DNA of 50,546 nt, from the IMG/VR virus record IMGVR_UViG_3300022700_000305, positions 1 to 50,546 of that record. One strand, written 5' to 3'. A program made the translations under genes and the position numbers. Source of the stretch: a virus. The notes below the pieces were generated by a model. That model saw nothing but the letters and a program-made list of their open reading frames with translations, was not told the DNA's origin and did no database searches. Shown one piece after another: positions 24,140-33,347 of the stretch (the stretch's first letter is position 1; every line of letters starts with the position of its first letter).

Positions 24140-25501
24140 ATGCCAGAAGATTTAGTAACGATTAGCACATCCGTGTCTACTATCCCCGATACATCCGATT
24201 ATTATGGTAATGTAGCTATAATCGGTGGGGATAACGGAGGTTCTGCTAGTGCAGGACAAGCTGTAGGAGTTTCTACTGCTACACAAGCGGAGACGGAGTT
24301 TGGTGCTGATACAGATTTAACAAATGCAGTAAGCGAAGTTTTAGATCAAGGAGTCGGAGTGTGTTACGGAGTAAAAGCCAGTATTTCAAGTAATACGGAA
24401 ACAGTTGATAGTGTAGCCGCTCTGTCTTATATGCCTAGTATGTTAGGAACGAGTGATCCGTCGGCTACTTCACAAACAGTTTATGCGACTTATGATGATA
24501 CACCAGGTGATTGGACAGTTGATGCCGACGAAATGGTGATAAACACTTATACTAAGGATGCCAAAACTGGTTCAAGTGATGATATAACTTATGATTACGT
24601 TGAAAATTGGGATGATGTACAAGCGGCTGTTGAAGCGATACCTGATTTAGGTGTCGTTGGAATTGCAGGTGCACATAAAGCTAATGCAGTAAATGATAGT
24701 GATCCAGTATCGGATTATGGTATGGATACGTCTGATGTATTTGATTACAGTGATATTGTTAGTGTTGTTAATTTCTTAGGAACAGCACGCGCGGTTATGC
24801 CGCTACCAATATACGGATATGATGATTCCGACGGAAGCGTAGACACCACATATGCAAAAGCACATACAACTGATGTGAGCGAATACGAGAATAAAGGAGT
24901 AGTACCTATCGCTCACATGTTTGATGTATCAACAGATGAGATGAATGGTATATTAGCTGGTACCATAGTTAGATATCCATCATATGATAAGTTACTATGG
25001 AAACAGATCAGAAGCATAAGCAGTGAACCACAAACATTTTGGACAACTACACAGATCAGTACTTTAGAAGATGCACAGATAAACGCAGTACTCGAAAAAG
25101 ATGATATGTATGTGTTTAGTAACGGATATTCTGGATCAACTGATAGCACATATCAATGGATAGATATCGTGAGGACACAGTATCTGATCGAGGACTATAT
25201 AAAGGATTCGTTAAATCAGTTAATAGGTAACGCAAATGTTCCCTTCAATCAGAAAGGAATCAATATGGTTAAGGATGCTATTGAAACAGGTTGCAGAGAA
25301 GCAGTAAGCGTAGGTGCAATTTCCGGATCTTACATCAATGATGACGGACAAAGAGTTAACGGATATAAAGTATCAATGCCAAAATACACAAATATCAGTG
25401 ATAGCGATAAAGAGAATAGAATTTTGGATGATGTCGAAGTAACTGCAAAATTACCTGGACATATACATGAGATAAATATGACGATGTCCTTGATGATCTA
25501 G
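24140..25501 (+). CDS. Tail sheath protein
   Basis: A 453-residue contractile sheath subunit. The N-terminal strand leads into SDYYGNVAIIGGDNGGSASA and a variable middle. The C-terminal half (WIDIVRTQYLIEDYIKDSLN, then NVPFNQKGINMVKDAIETGC, then HEINMTMSLMI) has the conserved layout of myovirus sheath proteins, including the C-terminal strand that links neighbours. This gene shows that the virus has a contractile tail. It is followed by the tube gene after 11 nt. Confidence 0.92.
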   Translation: MPEDLVTISTSVSTIPDTSDYYGNVAIIGGDNGGSASAGQAVGVSTATQAETEFGADTDLTNAVSEVLDQGVGVCYGVKASISSNTETVDSVAALSYMPSMLGTSDPSATSQTVYATYDDTPGDWTVDADEMVINTYTKDAKTGSSDDITYDYVENWDDVQAAVEAIPDLGVVGIAGAHKANAVNDSDPVSDYGMDTSDVFDYSDIVSVVNFLGTARAVMPLPIYGYDDSDGSVDTTYAKAHTTDVSEYENKGVVPIAHMFDVSTDEMNGILAGTIVRYPSYDKLLWKQIRSISSEPQTFWTTTQISTLEDAQINAVLEKDDMYVFSNGYSGSTDSTYQWIDIVRTQYLIEDYIKDSLNQLIGNANVPFNQKGINMVKDAIETGCREAVSVGAISGSYINDDGQRVNGYKVSMPKYTNISDSDKENRILDDVEVTAKLPGHIHEINMTMSLMI

Positions 25502-25512
25502 AGGTGGTATAG

Positions 25513-26025
25513 ATGGTAGATACAGGTAAAGTTTATAATGTAAAACATGTTGACTTTTCAATCAGGAACGTAAGTACGGGTGGTTCGACCGTTGAGGTCG
25601 GAAAATTGCAACCAGTTGAAGGTATTTCTAGTGAAGGATTTGGAATAACTCCAACATCGGAAACAGAAATAATTGAAGGATTAAAAGGTGAGGAAGGGTT
25701 CAGTGTCGATCCATCAGACGGTGCTGAGATCTCGCTTACTTTGAAGAGTACAAGTCCTTCAATCAAGTCGATGATACAGTTGTATAATGAACAGCAAGAT
25801 GGCAATCTTGCTCCATTTACAATTGAAGTTACCGTTTCGTCAGCAGATGAAACCGGTGGGACTAATGCACAAGCTGCGTTCGGTTTTTCAAAGATAGTCG
25901 TACAGAATGTGATGCTACAAAGTTATGCTGCATTTGAAACTGATGACCAGTCAGCACCAGATTATGAATTCGAGATGATGGGTTATGGATTAGAGATCCA
26001 GGAGCCTGAAGGAACTCTCGAATAA
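25513..26025 (+). CDS. Tail tube protein
   Basis: A 170-residue beta protein directly after the sheath. VYNVKHVDFSIRNV, then KLQPVEGISSEGFGITP, then GFSVDPSDGAEISLTLKSTS, then FGFSKIVVQNVMLQSYA fits a tail tube subunit of the myovirus type, forming the hollow inner tube. Its stop codon begins the T-rich element shared with the capsid gene, consistent with a highly expressed product. Confidence 0.85.
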   Translation: MVDTGKVYNVKHVDFSIRNVSTGGSTVEVGKLQPVEGISSEGFGITPTSETEIIEGLKGEEGFSVDPSDGAEISLTLKSTSPSIKSMIQLYNEQQDGNLAPFTIEVTVSSADETGGTNAQAAFGFSKIVVQNVMLQSYAAFETDDQSAPDYEFEMMGYGLEIQEPEGTLE

Positions 26026-26048
26026 ACCCCTTTCTTTTATTTATTATG
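26024..26048 (+). repeat. T-rich intergenic element, copy 2 (after tube gene)
   Basis: This is the second copy of the element at 21767-21791 (24 of 25 bases identical). It starts inside the tube stop codon and ends at the ATG of the second tube-like gene. Confidence 0.6.
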
Positions 26049-26546
26049 ACACGAATATATAATGTTAAGGATATAACATTACAGTTACATGATGTACCGT
26101 TCAGTATAAATCCTGAAGTTACTGGTATTGCTAACGAGGGATTAAATATTAAATTTGATAGTACAGCAGAACCAATAAATGGTATTGGTGGATATACTTC
26201 ATATTCTATTAAATCAAATAATGGTGCATCTATTACACTTAATTTAGTCAGTACTTCAGATTATTGTCCCATTTTTTTACAAATGTATGATATGCAAATG
26301 GATGGTAATTTGAATCCTTTCAAAATGATATTATCAGCTGAATCAGATTCGTTTGCATTTAGCAAAATACATTTTGAAAACTGTATGATATTGGAAGTTT
26401 CACAAATTAGTATATCACGATCCGTAACTCAATACGAATTCAGTATTAAGTGCGGAACTTTTAACATTGATCCTTTACCATCTGGTAAAGGGGTTACACC
26501 ACAAAAATTAGCAGGAAGAACACCTTCCGAAGTTTATGTGAGATGA
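26046..26546 (+). CDS. Second tail tube-like protein (paralogue)
   Basis: A 166-residue protein that aligns along its whole length with the tube protein before it: RIYNVKDITLQL against KVYNVKHVDFSI, DGNLNPFKMIL against DGNLAPFTIEV, and FAFSKIHFENCMI against FGFSKIVVQNVML. It lacks a Shine-Dalgarno and starts on the T-rich element, so it is probably made in smaller amounts. A low-copy tube paralogue could form the tube initiator ring, the tip or the terminal ring. The C-terminus adds a Pro-, Gly- and Thr-rich tail. Confidence 0.8.
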   Translation: MTRIYNVKDITLQLHDVPFSINPEVTGIANEGLNIKFDSTAEPINGIGGYTSYSIKSNNGASITLNLVSTSDYCPIFLQMYDMQMDGNLNPFKMILSAESDSFAFSKIHFENCMILEVSQISISRSVTQYEFSIKCGTFNIDPLPSGKGVTPQKLAGRTPSEVYVR

Positions 26547-26550
26547 TATT

Positions 26551-26862
26551 ATGAAAGGAAATATAGAAGACCTATATGTGGATGAAGAACCAAAAATAAT
26601 TGAAGTGAATGGCGTAGAGATAAAAATCCAAGAATTATCTGGATTTGATTACACAGATATAATCGACGAATTGGGCGTAACACCCGGTAGTCAAGAAGCA
26701 TTAGAAAACACAAAATATATGAAATTATTGCTTGAGAAATGTGTAGTTGAACCCGATATAGAAGTAGAAAAATTAAAGGTTGACGCAATGAATAAAATTG
26801 CAACCGAAGTCCAGCAGGGATTAAATCTTGATGAAGAGGTTGATAATTTAAATTTAAAGTAG
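26551..26862 (+). CDS. Tail assembly chaperone, short form (gpG-like)
   Basis: A 103-residue acidic protein lying between the tube and tape measure genes, where tail assembly chaperones sit. IIEVNGVEIKIQELSGFDYT opens it and the rest is helical. It ends at TAG 26860-26862, directly after two slippery heptamers, and a -1 shift would extend it into the downstream frame. By analogy with lambda gpG/gpGT, it would coat the tape measure protein during tail assembly and not stay in the virion. Confidence 0.8.
   Translation: MKGNIEDLYVDEEPKIIEVNGVEIKIQELSGFDYTDIIDELGVTPGSQEALENTKYMKLLLEKCVVEPDIEVEKLKVDAMNKIATEVQQGLNLDEEVDNLNLK
26847..26859 (+). promoter_or_regulatory. Programmed -1 ribosomal frameshift site
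   Basis: Two tandem heptamers of the X_XXY_YYZ type, T_TTA_AAT (26847-26853) and T_TTA_AAG (26853-26859), are both in the correct register of the short form and immediately precede its TAG stop. The -1 frame is open from here to 27152, giving a fusion of about 200 residues. Confidence 0.82.
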
Positions 26863-27152
26863 AACGGGAATTCGGATTCTATTTAGTTGCGATGGAATTC
26901 GGGCTTCCCGTCGATGTAGTAAAGAGTTGGCCGTTAAAAAAATATATGAAATATACGATATTCCTCGAAATGTATTATAAGAGGAAATACGGTGATCCAG
27001 ACGATTACGAAGATATGGATAGATCTGTTAAAATGCCGAATGTACCTAAAAACCCGAAGTCTGCGCTTCGAAAGGCTAAGAATTTAGGTAGGATCAAAGG
27101 TAGAAAAAACTCAGGACATGGAGCATCGGGTCATACATACAAATTTAGGTGA
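26859..27152 (+). CDS. Tail assembly chaperone, frameshift extension (T domain)
   Basis: This is the -1 frame continuation of the chaperone, entered by frameshifting. From the slip site it reads VEREFGFYLVAMEFGLPVDV and ends in a basic tail (KNPKSALRKAKNLGRIKGRK). The ATG at 26892 has no Shine-Dalgarno, which argues against a separate gene. It stops 4 nt before the tape measure gene. In the lambda system, the T domain of the minor fusion binds the tube protein while the G domain binds the tape measure. Confidence 0.8.
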   Translation, partial: VEREFGFYLVAMEFGLPVDVVKSWPLKKYMKYTIFLEMYYKRKYGDPDDYEDMDRSVKMPNVPKNPKSALRKAKNLGRIKGRKNSGHGASGHTYKFR

Positions 27153-27156
27153 ATAA

Positions 27157-29805
27157 ATGCCCGGACTTGTTGAACATCTTAAAGGTTTTGTCAGCATTGG
27201 CGGTGCGCAATCCGTTAACGATAAGCTTGCCGATATGAGATCTAGCTTTCGCCAAGCTGAAGCGTCGATAGCTAATATGAGAGCTGCGCTTCTGTTCGCA
27301 TCGTTCGGATTGATGGCAGCCGGTCAAATATTAAAACAATTTACTGATCCGCTTGTTGAACTCAGGGAACAGTTCGAAGAAACTTATAAGGCAATTGAAT
27401 TCCAGGCGATGTCCGTTTCTACTATTTTAACGGGCACTGGCGAAGTAGTAGGCGATGTCACTGAACAAATGTTAGAATATGGTAGAGATACTGAATGGAC
27501 AGCAAAAGAAGCCGGAGAAGCTATGGAATATCTGGCAAGAGCTGGATTCGATGTTCAAACAGCGATGGAAGGCACTGGAGTTGTATTGGATCTTGCTACC
27601 GCGACAACATTAAATACAAAACAAGCCGCAGATGTATTATCCGGATCATTATTAGGTTGGTCGCAAGGTGCAGTTGATGCAACTACAGCAACATCTGAAT
27701 TATCAATGCATGCAACTGAACTTATGATGTCTGCGCATAGTGCAAGACAAGAAGTAAGTGATATGGCACAAGCACTGAAATATGCTACCGCCGCAGCTCA
27801 AACCGTAGGATGGGAATTCGAAAATGTTGCTGGAGCCATAAGTCTTGCAGCTAACAATATGGTGAGAGCAGGAATTGCTGGCCGTGCTATGAGAAGAATG
27901 ATGACTCGTCTCGCTAGAATTTCGGGTACTACATCTGCAGGAATCAATCAGGCGAAAAATACCTTAAGAAAATATAATATTGAACTTACTGATGCACATG
28001 GTAATCTAAAATCGCTTCCTGAAGTCATCGGCGAGTTGGAAGAAGCTACTGCCGATCTAACAAAAACCCAAAAGGCTAATTTATATGCGCAGCTTGCAGG
28101 TATGCGTGGTATGAACACCATGTCTATATTAGTTAGCGAAGGACAAGATAAGCTTGAGAAATATGCTTTAACATTGTCCGCAGCTGCTGCAAAAGAAAGG
28201 ATCTTACAGAAAGAAGGCGGTAATGTAGCGAAACGCCTAAAACAGTTAAGAGAAAGAGCGCGTCGAAATGCGGAAGGAACACAACGATTTGCAAACCAAA
28301 TGTCATACCTAACCAATGAATTAGGATATAATAAAGAAGAAGCTAAAAAAATAAACTCTGTTATAACAGATACCGCAGTTTCTACTGAGGAGTGGAATGA
28401 TGCCATCAAAAAAGCGCATTCATTATCAAAGGTAACAAAGTCAAGATTAGAGACGTTAGAAGGTACGATGATTCTGCTTAATTCTTCCGTTGAGGCATTA
28501 CACGCTTCATATGGAAAGCAACTTGCACCTATTTTAAAATTCGTATATCAATTATTTAGAAATTTAGCCGATATCATAAGTGGATTCCCTGGATGGCTTA
28601 AAACAATAATAGCTGTCTTAGTGCTGGTCATAGCAGTATTTTCGCAAATAGGATACAAGCTAATAATGACATACGGTATGCTTATGATGGCAAAAGCAGC
28701 TTGGGTGTCGTATAAGCTCGAGATGGATGAGGTTAATAAAGAAAATGTAAAAATGCTAACTATGACGGATATGGTTAGAGATTCTCTTGGTGGGTTAAAA
28801 AATACATTACATTTAACAGCAATGACAGCTGTTAGCGCCGCCGTATCAATCGGTTTATTAGTAATGTCTACGCAAATGTTTACAAAGGAAGGCTATAAAG
28901 CAACAAAGTCCCAAAGAAGGATGCGCCAAATGATGGTAATACTGATTCCCGTGATTATGACTGCATCACAAGTATTATCATACCTTACAAGTGTTGAGAT
29001 TTTTAACATGTACATTAGTGCCATGTTACGTCAGGCATATAACAATTTGGCAATTTCAATAGGAAGTGTATTGGGAATTGCATTCTCATTATTCTTATTA
29101 TATAAATTGTTAGGTAAATGGGGAAAATATCTTATCCCGATCATATATGGTATAATTGGTGCTGTATATGCATTAAGTTCTGCATTTTCAACTACTCCAT
29201 TAGGATGGTTAATATATGCATTATCAGGTATTGCGACTCTTATTTTAATTATTACAGATTACATATGGGGGTGGACAGATTCAATATACGGTACTGAGGA
29301 TGCACTAATAGGGAACAGTTTAATTCCAGTACTGCAGACGTTCAAAGATATACTAGGTTTAGGCGCAGATGCATTAGAATGGATATCAAATAAATTATCA
29401 TTCTTCGGAGAAATTGTTTCATATGTTGAAAAAGGTATACAAAGTATGACGAAATGGGTTAATGATTTAATCCAGTCGATAGTTGGTGCAGGTGACTGGT
29501 TGAAATGGCTTGGTAAAGTTTCGGATAAAATGATAGGACATTCAGTGATTCCTGAAAACTTCGAAAGAGGTGTTGGTAGAATACAAAATGCGTTAGGACA
29601 ACTAGAGGATACAAATTTCGCTATGAAAGCCGGTATATCTGAAGAAGAGGCTACTAAAGTAGTCGGATCACCCCGCATCAGCGTTGATATGAGGAATATG
29701 AAGGTTGAAGAACCATTAAGCGCTGATCAAATATCGGATATAGTAAAACAGGCTTCTGATGAATCACTTGATAAATGGAAAAAGGAGGTTAAAAGGACAA
29801 TATGA
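27157..29805 (+). CDS. Tape measure protein
   Basis: An 882-residue protein of the TP901/PhageMin tail family. Residues about 60-350 carry the conserved Ala-rich region (TEWTAKEAGEAMEYLARAGF, then GMRGMNTMSILVSEG). Residues about 475-690 hold several hydrophobic helices (TIIAVLVLVIAVFSQIGY, IPIIYGIIGAVYALSS), as is usual for a protein that enters the host membrane. At about 1.5 angstrom per residue it would set a tail of roughly 130 nm. It follows the chaperone by 4 nt and its stop overlaps the next start. Confidence 0.93.
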   Translation: MPGLVEHLKGFVSIGGAQSVNDKLADMRSSFRQAEASIANMRAALLFASFGLMAAGQILKQFTDPLVELREQFEETYKAIEFQAMSVSTILTGTGEVVGDVTEQMLEYGRDTEWTAKEAGEAMEYLARAGFDVQTAMEGTGVVLDLATATTLNTKQAADVLSGSLLGWSQGAVDATTATSELSMHATELMMSAHSARQEVSDMAQALKYATAAAQTVGWEFENVAGAISLAANNMVRAGIAGRAMRRMMTRLARISGTTSAGINQAKNTLRKYNIELTDAHGNLKSLPEVIGELEEATADLTKTQKANLYAQLAGMRGMNTMSILVSEGQDKLEKYALTLSAAAAKERILQKEGGNVAKRLKQLRERARRNAEGTQRFANQMSYLTNELGYNKEEAKKINSVITDTAVSTEEWNDAIKKAHSLSKVTKSRLETLEGTMILLNSSVEALHASYGKQLAPILKFVYQLFRNLADIISGFPGWLKTIIAVLVLVIAVFSQIGYKLIMTYGMLMMAKAAWVSYKLEMDEVNKENVKMLTMTDMVRDSLGGLKNTLHLTAMTAVSAAVSIGLLVMSTQMFTKEGYKATKSQRRMRQMMVILIPVIMTASQVLSYLTSVEIFNMYISAMLRQAYNNLAISIGSVLGIAFSLFLLYKLLGKWGKYLIPIIYGIIGAVYALSSAFSTTPLGWLIYALSGIATLILIITDYIWGWTDSIYGTEDALIGNSLIPVLQTFKDILGLGADALEWISNKLSFFGEIVSYVEKGIQSMTKWVNDLIQSIVGAGDWLKWLGKVSDKMIGHSVIPENFERGVGRIQNALGQLEDTNFAMKAGISEEEATKVVGSPRISVDMRNMKVEEPLSADQISDIVKQASDESLDKWKKEVKRTI

Positions 29806-30929
29806 TCGACCCTTATCTACATGCAAAATTCAGAATCACGGATGAAAAGGACAATCCATTATATCAAGATATTGATAAATCTAAGGATACATCATATAAG
29901 ATCACTTTATTTGCAAACAAGGTAGTTACCGATGTTGAATATGGGGATTATACCCAAGTCCCAGATACTGACGTTGATAAGCGTTTAATAAAATCACGTA
30001 CATACGAAAAATCACCCGAATACGCGGAGTTTGATATACCTTGGACATTATATTATCTCAATAAACAAGGATTAGATTTCCTTGTTCAGCCCAAAACTAT
30101 ATATGATCAAGTTAGACGTCAACATATTTCATGGGAAGATTTAGAAGTATCACATGATGAACCGATTCACTTTACATGTGTTAGGTTATTTCCTTATCCT
30201 GACGAAGAATGGGAAACAGTTGATTATGTAGATAAAGAAAAGAGGAATTTTGTACCTGATAAAAGACATTTTGGTAATAATAATATAATTTTACAATGGT
30301 CTTCATATCAATATATGACATTACAAAACATTGAAAAGGCGTCATATTCATTACAAAATAATATAACGGACAAAAATATAGGATATTACCAAAATAAAAA
30401 TATGGAAACATTTTCAAATACTGAACCAGCAAAAGTTGAAGTAGAAGGTATGTTAGGTCCAATTTATAGTGATGGTAACCAAATATCGAATCGTGACGAA
30501 CAACTACGCAAATTATACGATTTAGCCAATAATAAAAGGCCATTCGTATTTTATTCTGATTTTGCTATTTTTGAGGACGCTATAATATCAAATATATCTG
30601 TATCACAAGATGAATCCACTTCTAATTATTCGGTGTCTTTAGGCATTAAAGAGATTGATTTTTATGAACCAACGCATATGGCAATACAAAAAGCAGATCA
30701 TAAATCGAAATATAATGAAGTGAGGTATGATCCGCCTACTACATCTGGTATTAATGGCCAAAATTATGATAAATATGAACCACCTGGTTATTGGGATAGA
30801 AATAAAGATATAATCGAACGAGGCTCAACTACACGAATTAATCCTATTGATAATGCTAAAGCAATTTATAATGATGCAAAAGATGCATGGAATTGGGTAG
30901 ATAAAAAAATACCGGATTGGGGAGATTAA
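29802..30929 (+). CDS. Baseplate protein A (hub-proximal, unnamed)
   Basis: A 375-residue protein. The C-terminal half contains REQLRKLYDLANNKRPFVFY-like spacing, then FEDAIISNISVSQDESTSNY and SVSLGIKEIDF. This matches a domain found in baseplate proteins just after tape measure genes: a head position (RDxxLxxLxxL), then 'SNISVSQD...YSVSLxIKEI'. The next gene has the same arrangement, so the two are diverged paralogues. It probably joins the tube end to the hub. No exact named family is claimed. Confidence 0.65.
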   Translation: MIDPYLHAKFRITDEKDNPLYQDIDKSKDTSYKITLFANKVVTDVEYGDYTQVPDTDVDKRLIKSRTYEKSPEYAEFDIPWTLYYLNKQGLDFLVQPKTIYDQVRRQHISWEDLEVSHDEPIHFTCVRLFPYPDEEWETVDYVDKEKRNFVPDKRHFGNNNIILQWSSYQYMTLQNIEKASYSLQNNITDKNIGYYQNKNMETFSNTEPAKVEVEGMLGPIYSDGNQISNRDEQLRKLYDLANNKRPFVFYSDFAIFEDAIISNISVSQDESTSNYSVSLGIKEIDFYEPTHMAIQKADHKSKYNEVRYDPPTTSGINGQNYDKYEPPGYWDRNKDIIERGSTTRINPIDNAKAIYNDAKDAWNWVDKKIPDWGD

Positions 30930-31885
30930 TGACAAATGTAAGATTACGATTTATCAATAATGAACAGCAAACAATAGATGTATCTTGTGTGCTAACTATC
31001 ACGAGCGATATATTGCAGGAGAGGATCAAAACGGATGTATATCAGGGTATGATAAATTTAGAACTCGGTCCCGGGACTTATTATTTTAATGTTTTTCCTA
31101 ATGAAGTATATGAAGACAAACAATTTAACAAAACAATTAAAGTAGGAGAGGATGCTGTCAATTATGTGATATTATTGAATAGAGCATTTGGTGGCACTGT
31201 CGAAGAAATCGATTATCCACCTAATAAGTACTCCTATCTTAAAAATATAGATATTGATGCGAGCCCTGATACTTATATACTTCTTAAAGAAGCAGGAGAT
31301 TCTGATTTTTATGTGCTCGCCGCAATGGCAACGTCAATGGAAGGGCAATTCAACTATGAAACATTAGACATTAAAAATAGTGATGGATATATTGAAGATA
31401 TAAAGAGTAGTCCTCACGAATTTTCGATCGATCTAACATTAGGCGATGTATATTTAAATGATGATATTATAAGAAGCAGGGATTCAATGTTATCAAAACT
31501 AAAACACATGGTGCAAAACAAAATGTTATTAGAAATATATAGTAATATAACAGATGCTATTTCACACAATTATTTGCAGAAAACTGGTAATGAAAATTAT
31601 ACAATTGATACCAATTTAATCATAACATCATTAAGTATCACACAATCGAGTTCACAAAATGCATATGATGCGTCATTAGATCTTAAAAGAATGGAATTCG
31701 TTGAACATGGATATCATATTTCACATACAGTTGGTAAAACTGATATACCGTGGAAGCTGCCTGATGATGGACCTATGATAAATATTACGCAATCGTCGAT
31801 TGAAGTTGAAAGAGAAGATGAAAGAAATGATCCGTTTCTTGGATTACCATATCCACCCGACATAGGAGGTATTGGAGGACCATGA
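30929..31885 (+). CDS. Baseplate protein B (paralogue of protein A)
   Basis: A 318-residue protein. ATG 30929 overlaps the previous stop (TAATG) with GGGGAG upstream. The N-terminal half is a beta domain (INLELGPGTYYFNVFPNEV). The C-terminal half has RSRDSMLSKLKHMVQNKMLL, then LIITSLSITQSSSQNAYDAS and LDLKRMEFV, the same plan as protein A. It ends in a Pro- and Gly-rich tail. It is probably part of the tail tip or hub. Confidence 0.65.
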   Translation: MTNVRLRFINNEQQTIDVSCVLTITSDILQERIKTDVYQGMINLELGPGTYYFNVFPNEVYEDKQFNKTIKVGEDAVNYVILLNRAFGGTVEEIDYPPNKYSYLKNIDIDASPDTYILLKEAGDSDFYVLAAMATSMEGQFNYETLDIKNSDGYIEDIKSSPHEFSIDLTLGDVYLNDDIIRSRDSMLSKLKHMVQNKMLLEIYSNITDAISHNYLQKTGNENYTIDTNLIITSLSITQSSSQNAYDASLDLKRMEFVEHGYHISHTVGKTDIPWKLPDDGPMINITQSSIEVEREDERNDPFLGLPYPPDIGGIGGP

Positions 31886-32193
31886 CTGAGTATTTAGTTA
31901 AAAGACTACCATATAATACATCAGAAGGATTTCCTCAAAAAATCAATATGATGTATAAAGGTAATGTATATCAAGTAACATATAGAAGAAATTCATTTAA
32001 TGATGATATGATTATCGAAATATTGAGAATGAGAGACCGTAAAAAGGTATTTACAGGTAAAATAACATCCGAATCTATGCATCCAGTAAGAGATCCTGAC
32101 AACGGTGATTATATTTTCATATTATATGCGATGAATGCAGCTCCGTCAAACTTAAATATATGGTTAATCGATGAGGATATGAGGCAATTATGA
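31882..32193 (+). CDS. Baseplate plug-like small protein
   Basis: A 103-residue beta protein (LVKRLPYNTSEGFPQKINMM, then GNVYQVTYRRNSFNDDMIIE, then DRKKVFTGKI). Small beta proteins with this pattern sit beside the hub gene in simple contractile phages, where they plug the baseplate (as in cyanophage Pam3). The family assignment is from pattern and position. It overlaps both neighbours by 4 nt. Confidence 0.6.
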   Translation: MTEYLVKRLPYNTSEGFPQKINMMYKGNVYQVTYRRNSFNDDMIIEILRMRDRKKVFTGKITSESMHPVRDPDNGDYIFILYAMNAAPSNLNIWLIDEDMRQL

Positions 32194-33347
32194 TACATTA
32201 TGGAAGAATTACGAGAGTCCTTATAACTAAGGATTACACGCATGAAAAAATCCCTATTGATACGGCTACAGTTAAATCTGCGACAGCATCATTATTAGCA
32301 GGATGGGATGATATATTTCCCGAAAAAAGTTATGATGAGCATGAAATTACTATTACACAAGATGTTACTACAACGAGGTGGCTCGACTTAAGAACTGCAA
32401 TAATACAAGAAGATGATAACGAAAAATATCCGTATAATATTACACAATGGCGCGAATTATATGACATGGATGTTCAAATTGAAAATGATTCAGACGGACA
32501 ACTGAGAGCCACCGTAACAATATATAACCCTCCTGAACAATGGAAAGGAAAAACATTTGCACAGTATGGTTTTAATAATGAGGATGTAAGCTGGAAACCT
32601 ATAAAAAGCGACCAAGACGCATACCAAACCATTGTAATATATTCAGGATATAGGAATGATTTGCCTCGTATTTTTTATGGTACAATCGATAATATAACAT
32701 TCACACATGAAGAGAATGAATCAAAATTTGAAATTAAAGCGATCAGTGACACAACACCGAAGAACTCAAAATTTAAAGATGTCACATTACCAATTGGTAT
32801 AGATCTTTCAGAAGCAATAACAATAGTTTGTAATACTGCAGATATTACGGTGGGACGTTTAGTTACCGAATTTGATGATGGTACGGAAATAAAGCTTGAA
32901 AACCAATATTCATTTTCGAATAATACGAAGGCAAAAGACGCAATCAACAAAATATTAAAAAAGGAAAATTTAAAAGCATCATTACCGAAAGATAATAGAA
33001 GAATCGACCCAGGGCTTAAAGCGACTTTTGATAATGGATTTGTTAGTGTCATACCTGAAACCTGGCATATTAAAACAGGATATAAATTTGATTATTCCAA
33101 CGGATTGATCCAATTTAAGGAACGTGAATCGCAACAGGATAGCGGTAAAGAATATGAGTTAAAAACAACGTTCTTGCCTAATATATCAACACATAATGCC
33201 GTGTTAGCTCATACCGGATATAAAAGCGACGGTACTAAAAAATATTCAGCCTTTAATGTTAAGGCATACAATCATGATATACCTGTGGATAGTTCAGCTA
33301 CAACCACACTAGTGTGCAGCCATTTAGATTTGGAGGATAAAGAATGA
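32190..33347 (+). CDS. Baseplate hub protein (gpD / gp27-like)
   Basis: A 385-residue protein. MDVQIENDSDGQLRATVTIY, then VIYSGYRNDLPRIFYGTIDN, then FTHEENESKFEIKAISDTTP has the layout of hub proteins: a first beta domain describing a 'gradient' of NP-type strands, then a second domain with a helical linker (TKAKDAINKILKKENLKASL). It lies between the plug and the spike. It would form the trimeric ring that holds the spike. Confidence 0.75.
   Translation: MIHYGRITRVLITKDYTHEKIPIDTATVKSATASLLAGWDDIFPEKSYDEHEITITQDVTTTRWLDLRTAIIQEDDNEKYPYNITQWRELYDMDVQIENDSDGQLRATVTIYNPPEQWKGKTFAQYGFNNEDVSWKPIKSDQDAYQTIVIYSGYRNDLPRIFYGTIDNITFTHEENESKFEIKAISDTTPKNSKFKDVTLPIGIDLSEAITIVCNTADITVGRLVTEFDDGTEIKLENQYSFSNNTKAKDAINKILKKENLKASLPKDNRRIDPGLKATFDNGFVSVIPETWHIKTGYKFDYSNGLIQFKERESQQDSGKEYELKTTFLPNISTHNAVLAHTGYKSDGTKKYSAFNVKAYNHDIPVDSSATTTLVCSHLDLEDKE

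Noticed and set aside
26892-27152. Separate gene starting at ATG 26892
   Set aside because: There is no ribosome-binding site, the frame is open upstream to the slippery site in exactly the -1 register, and the arrangement matches the G/GT chaperone frameshift.
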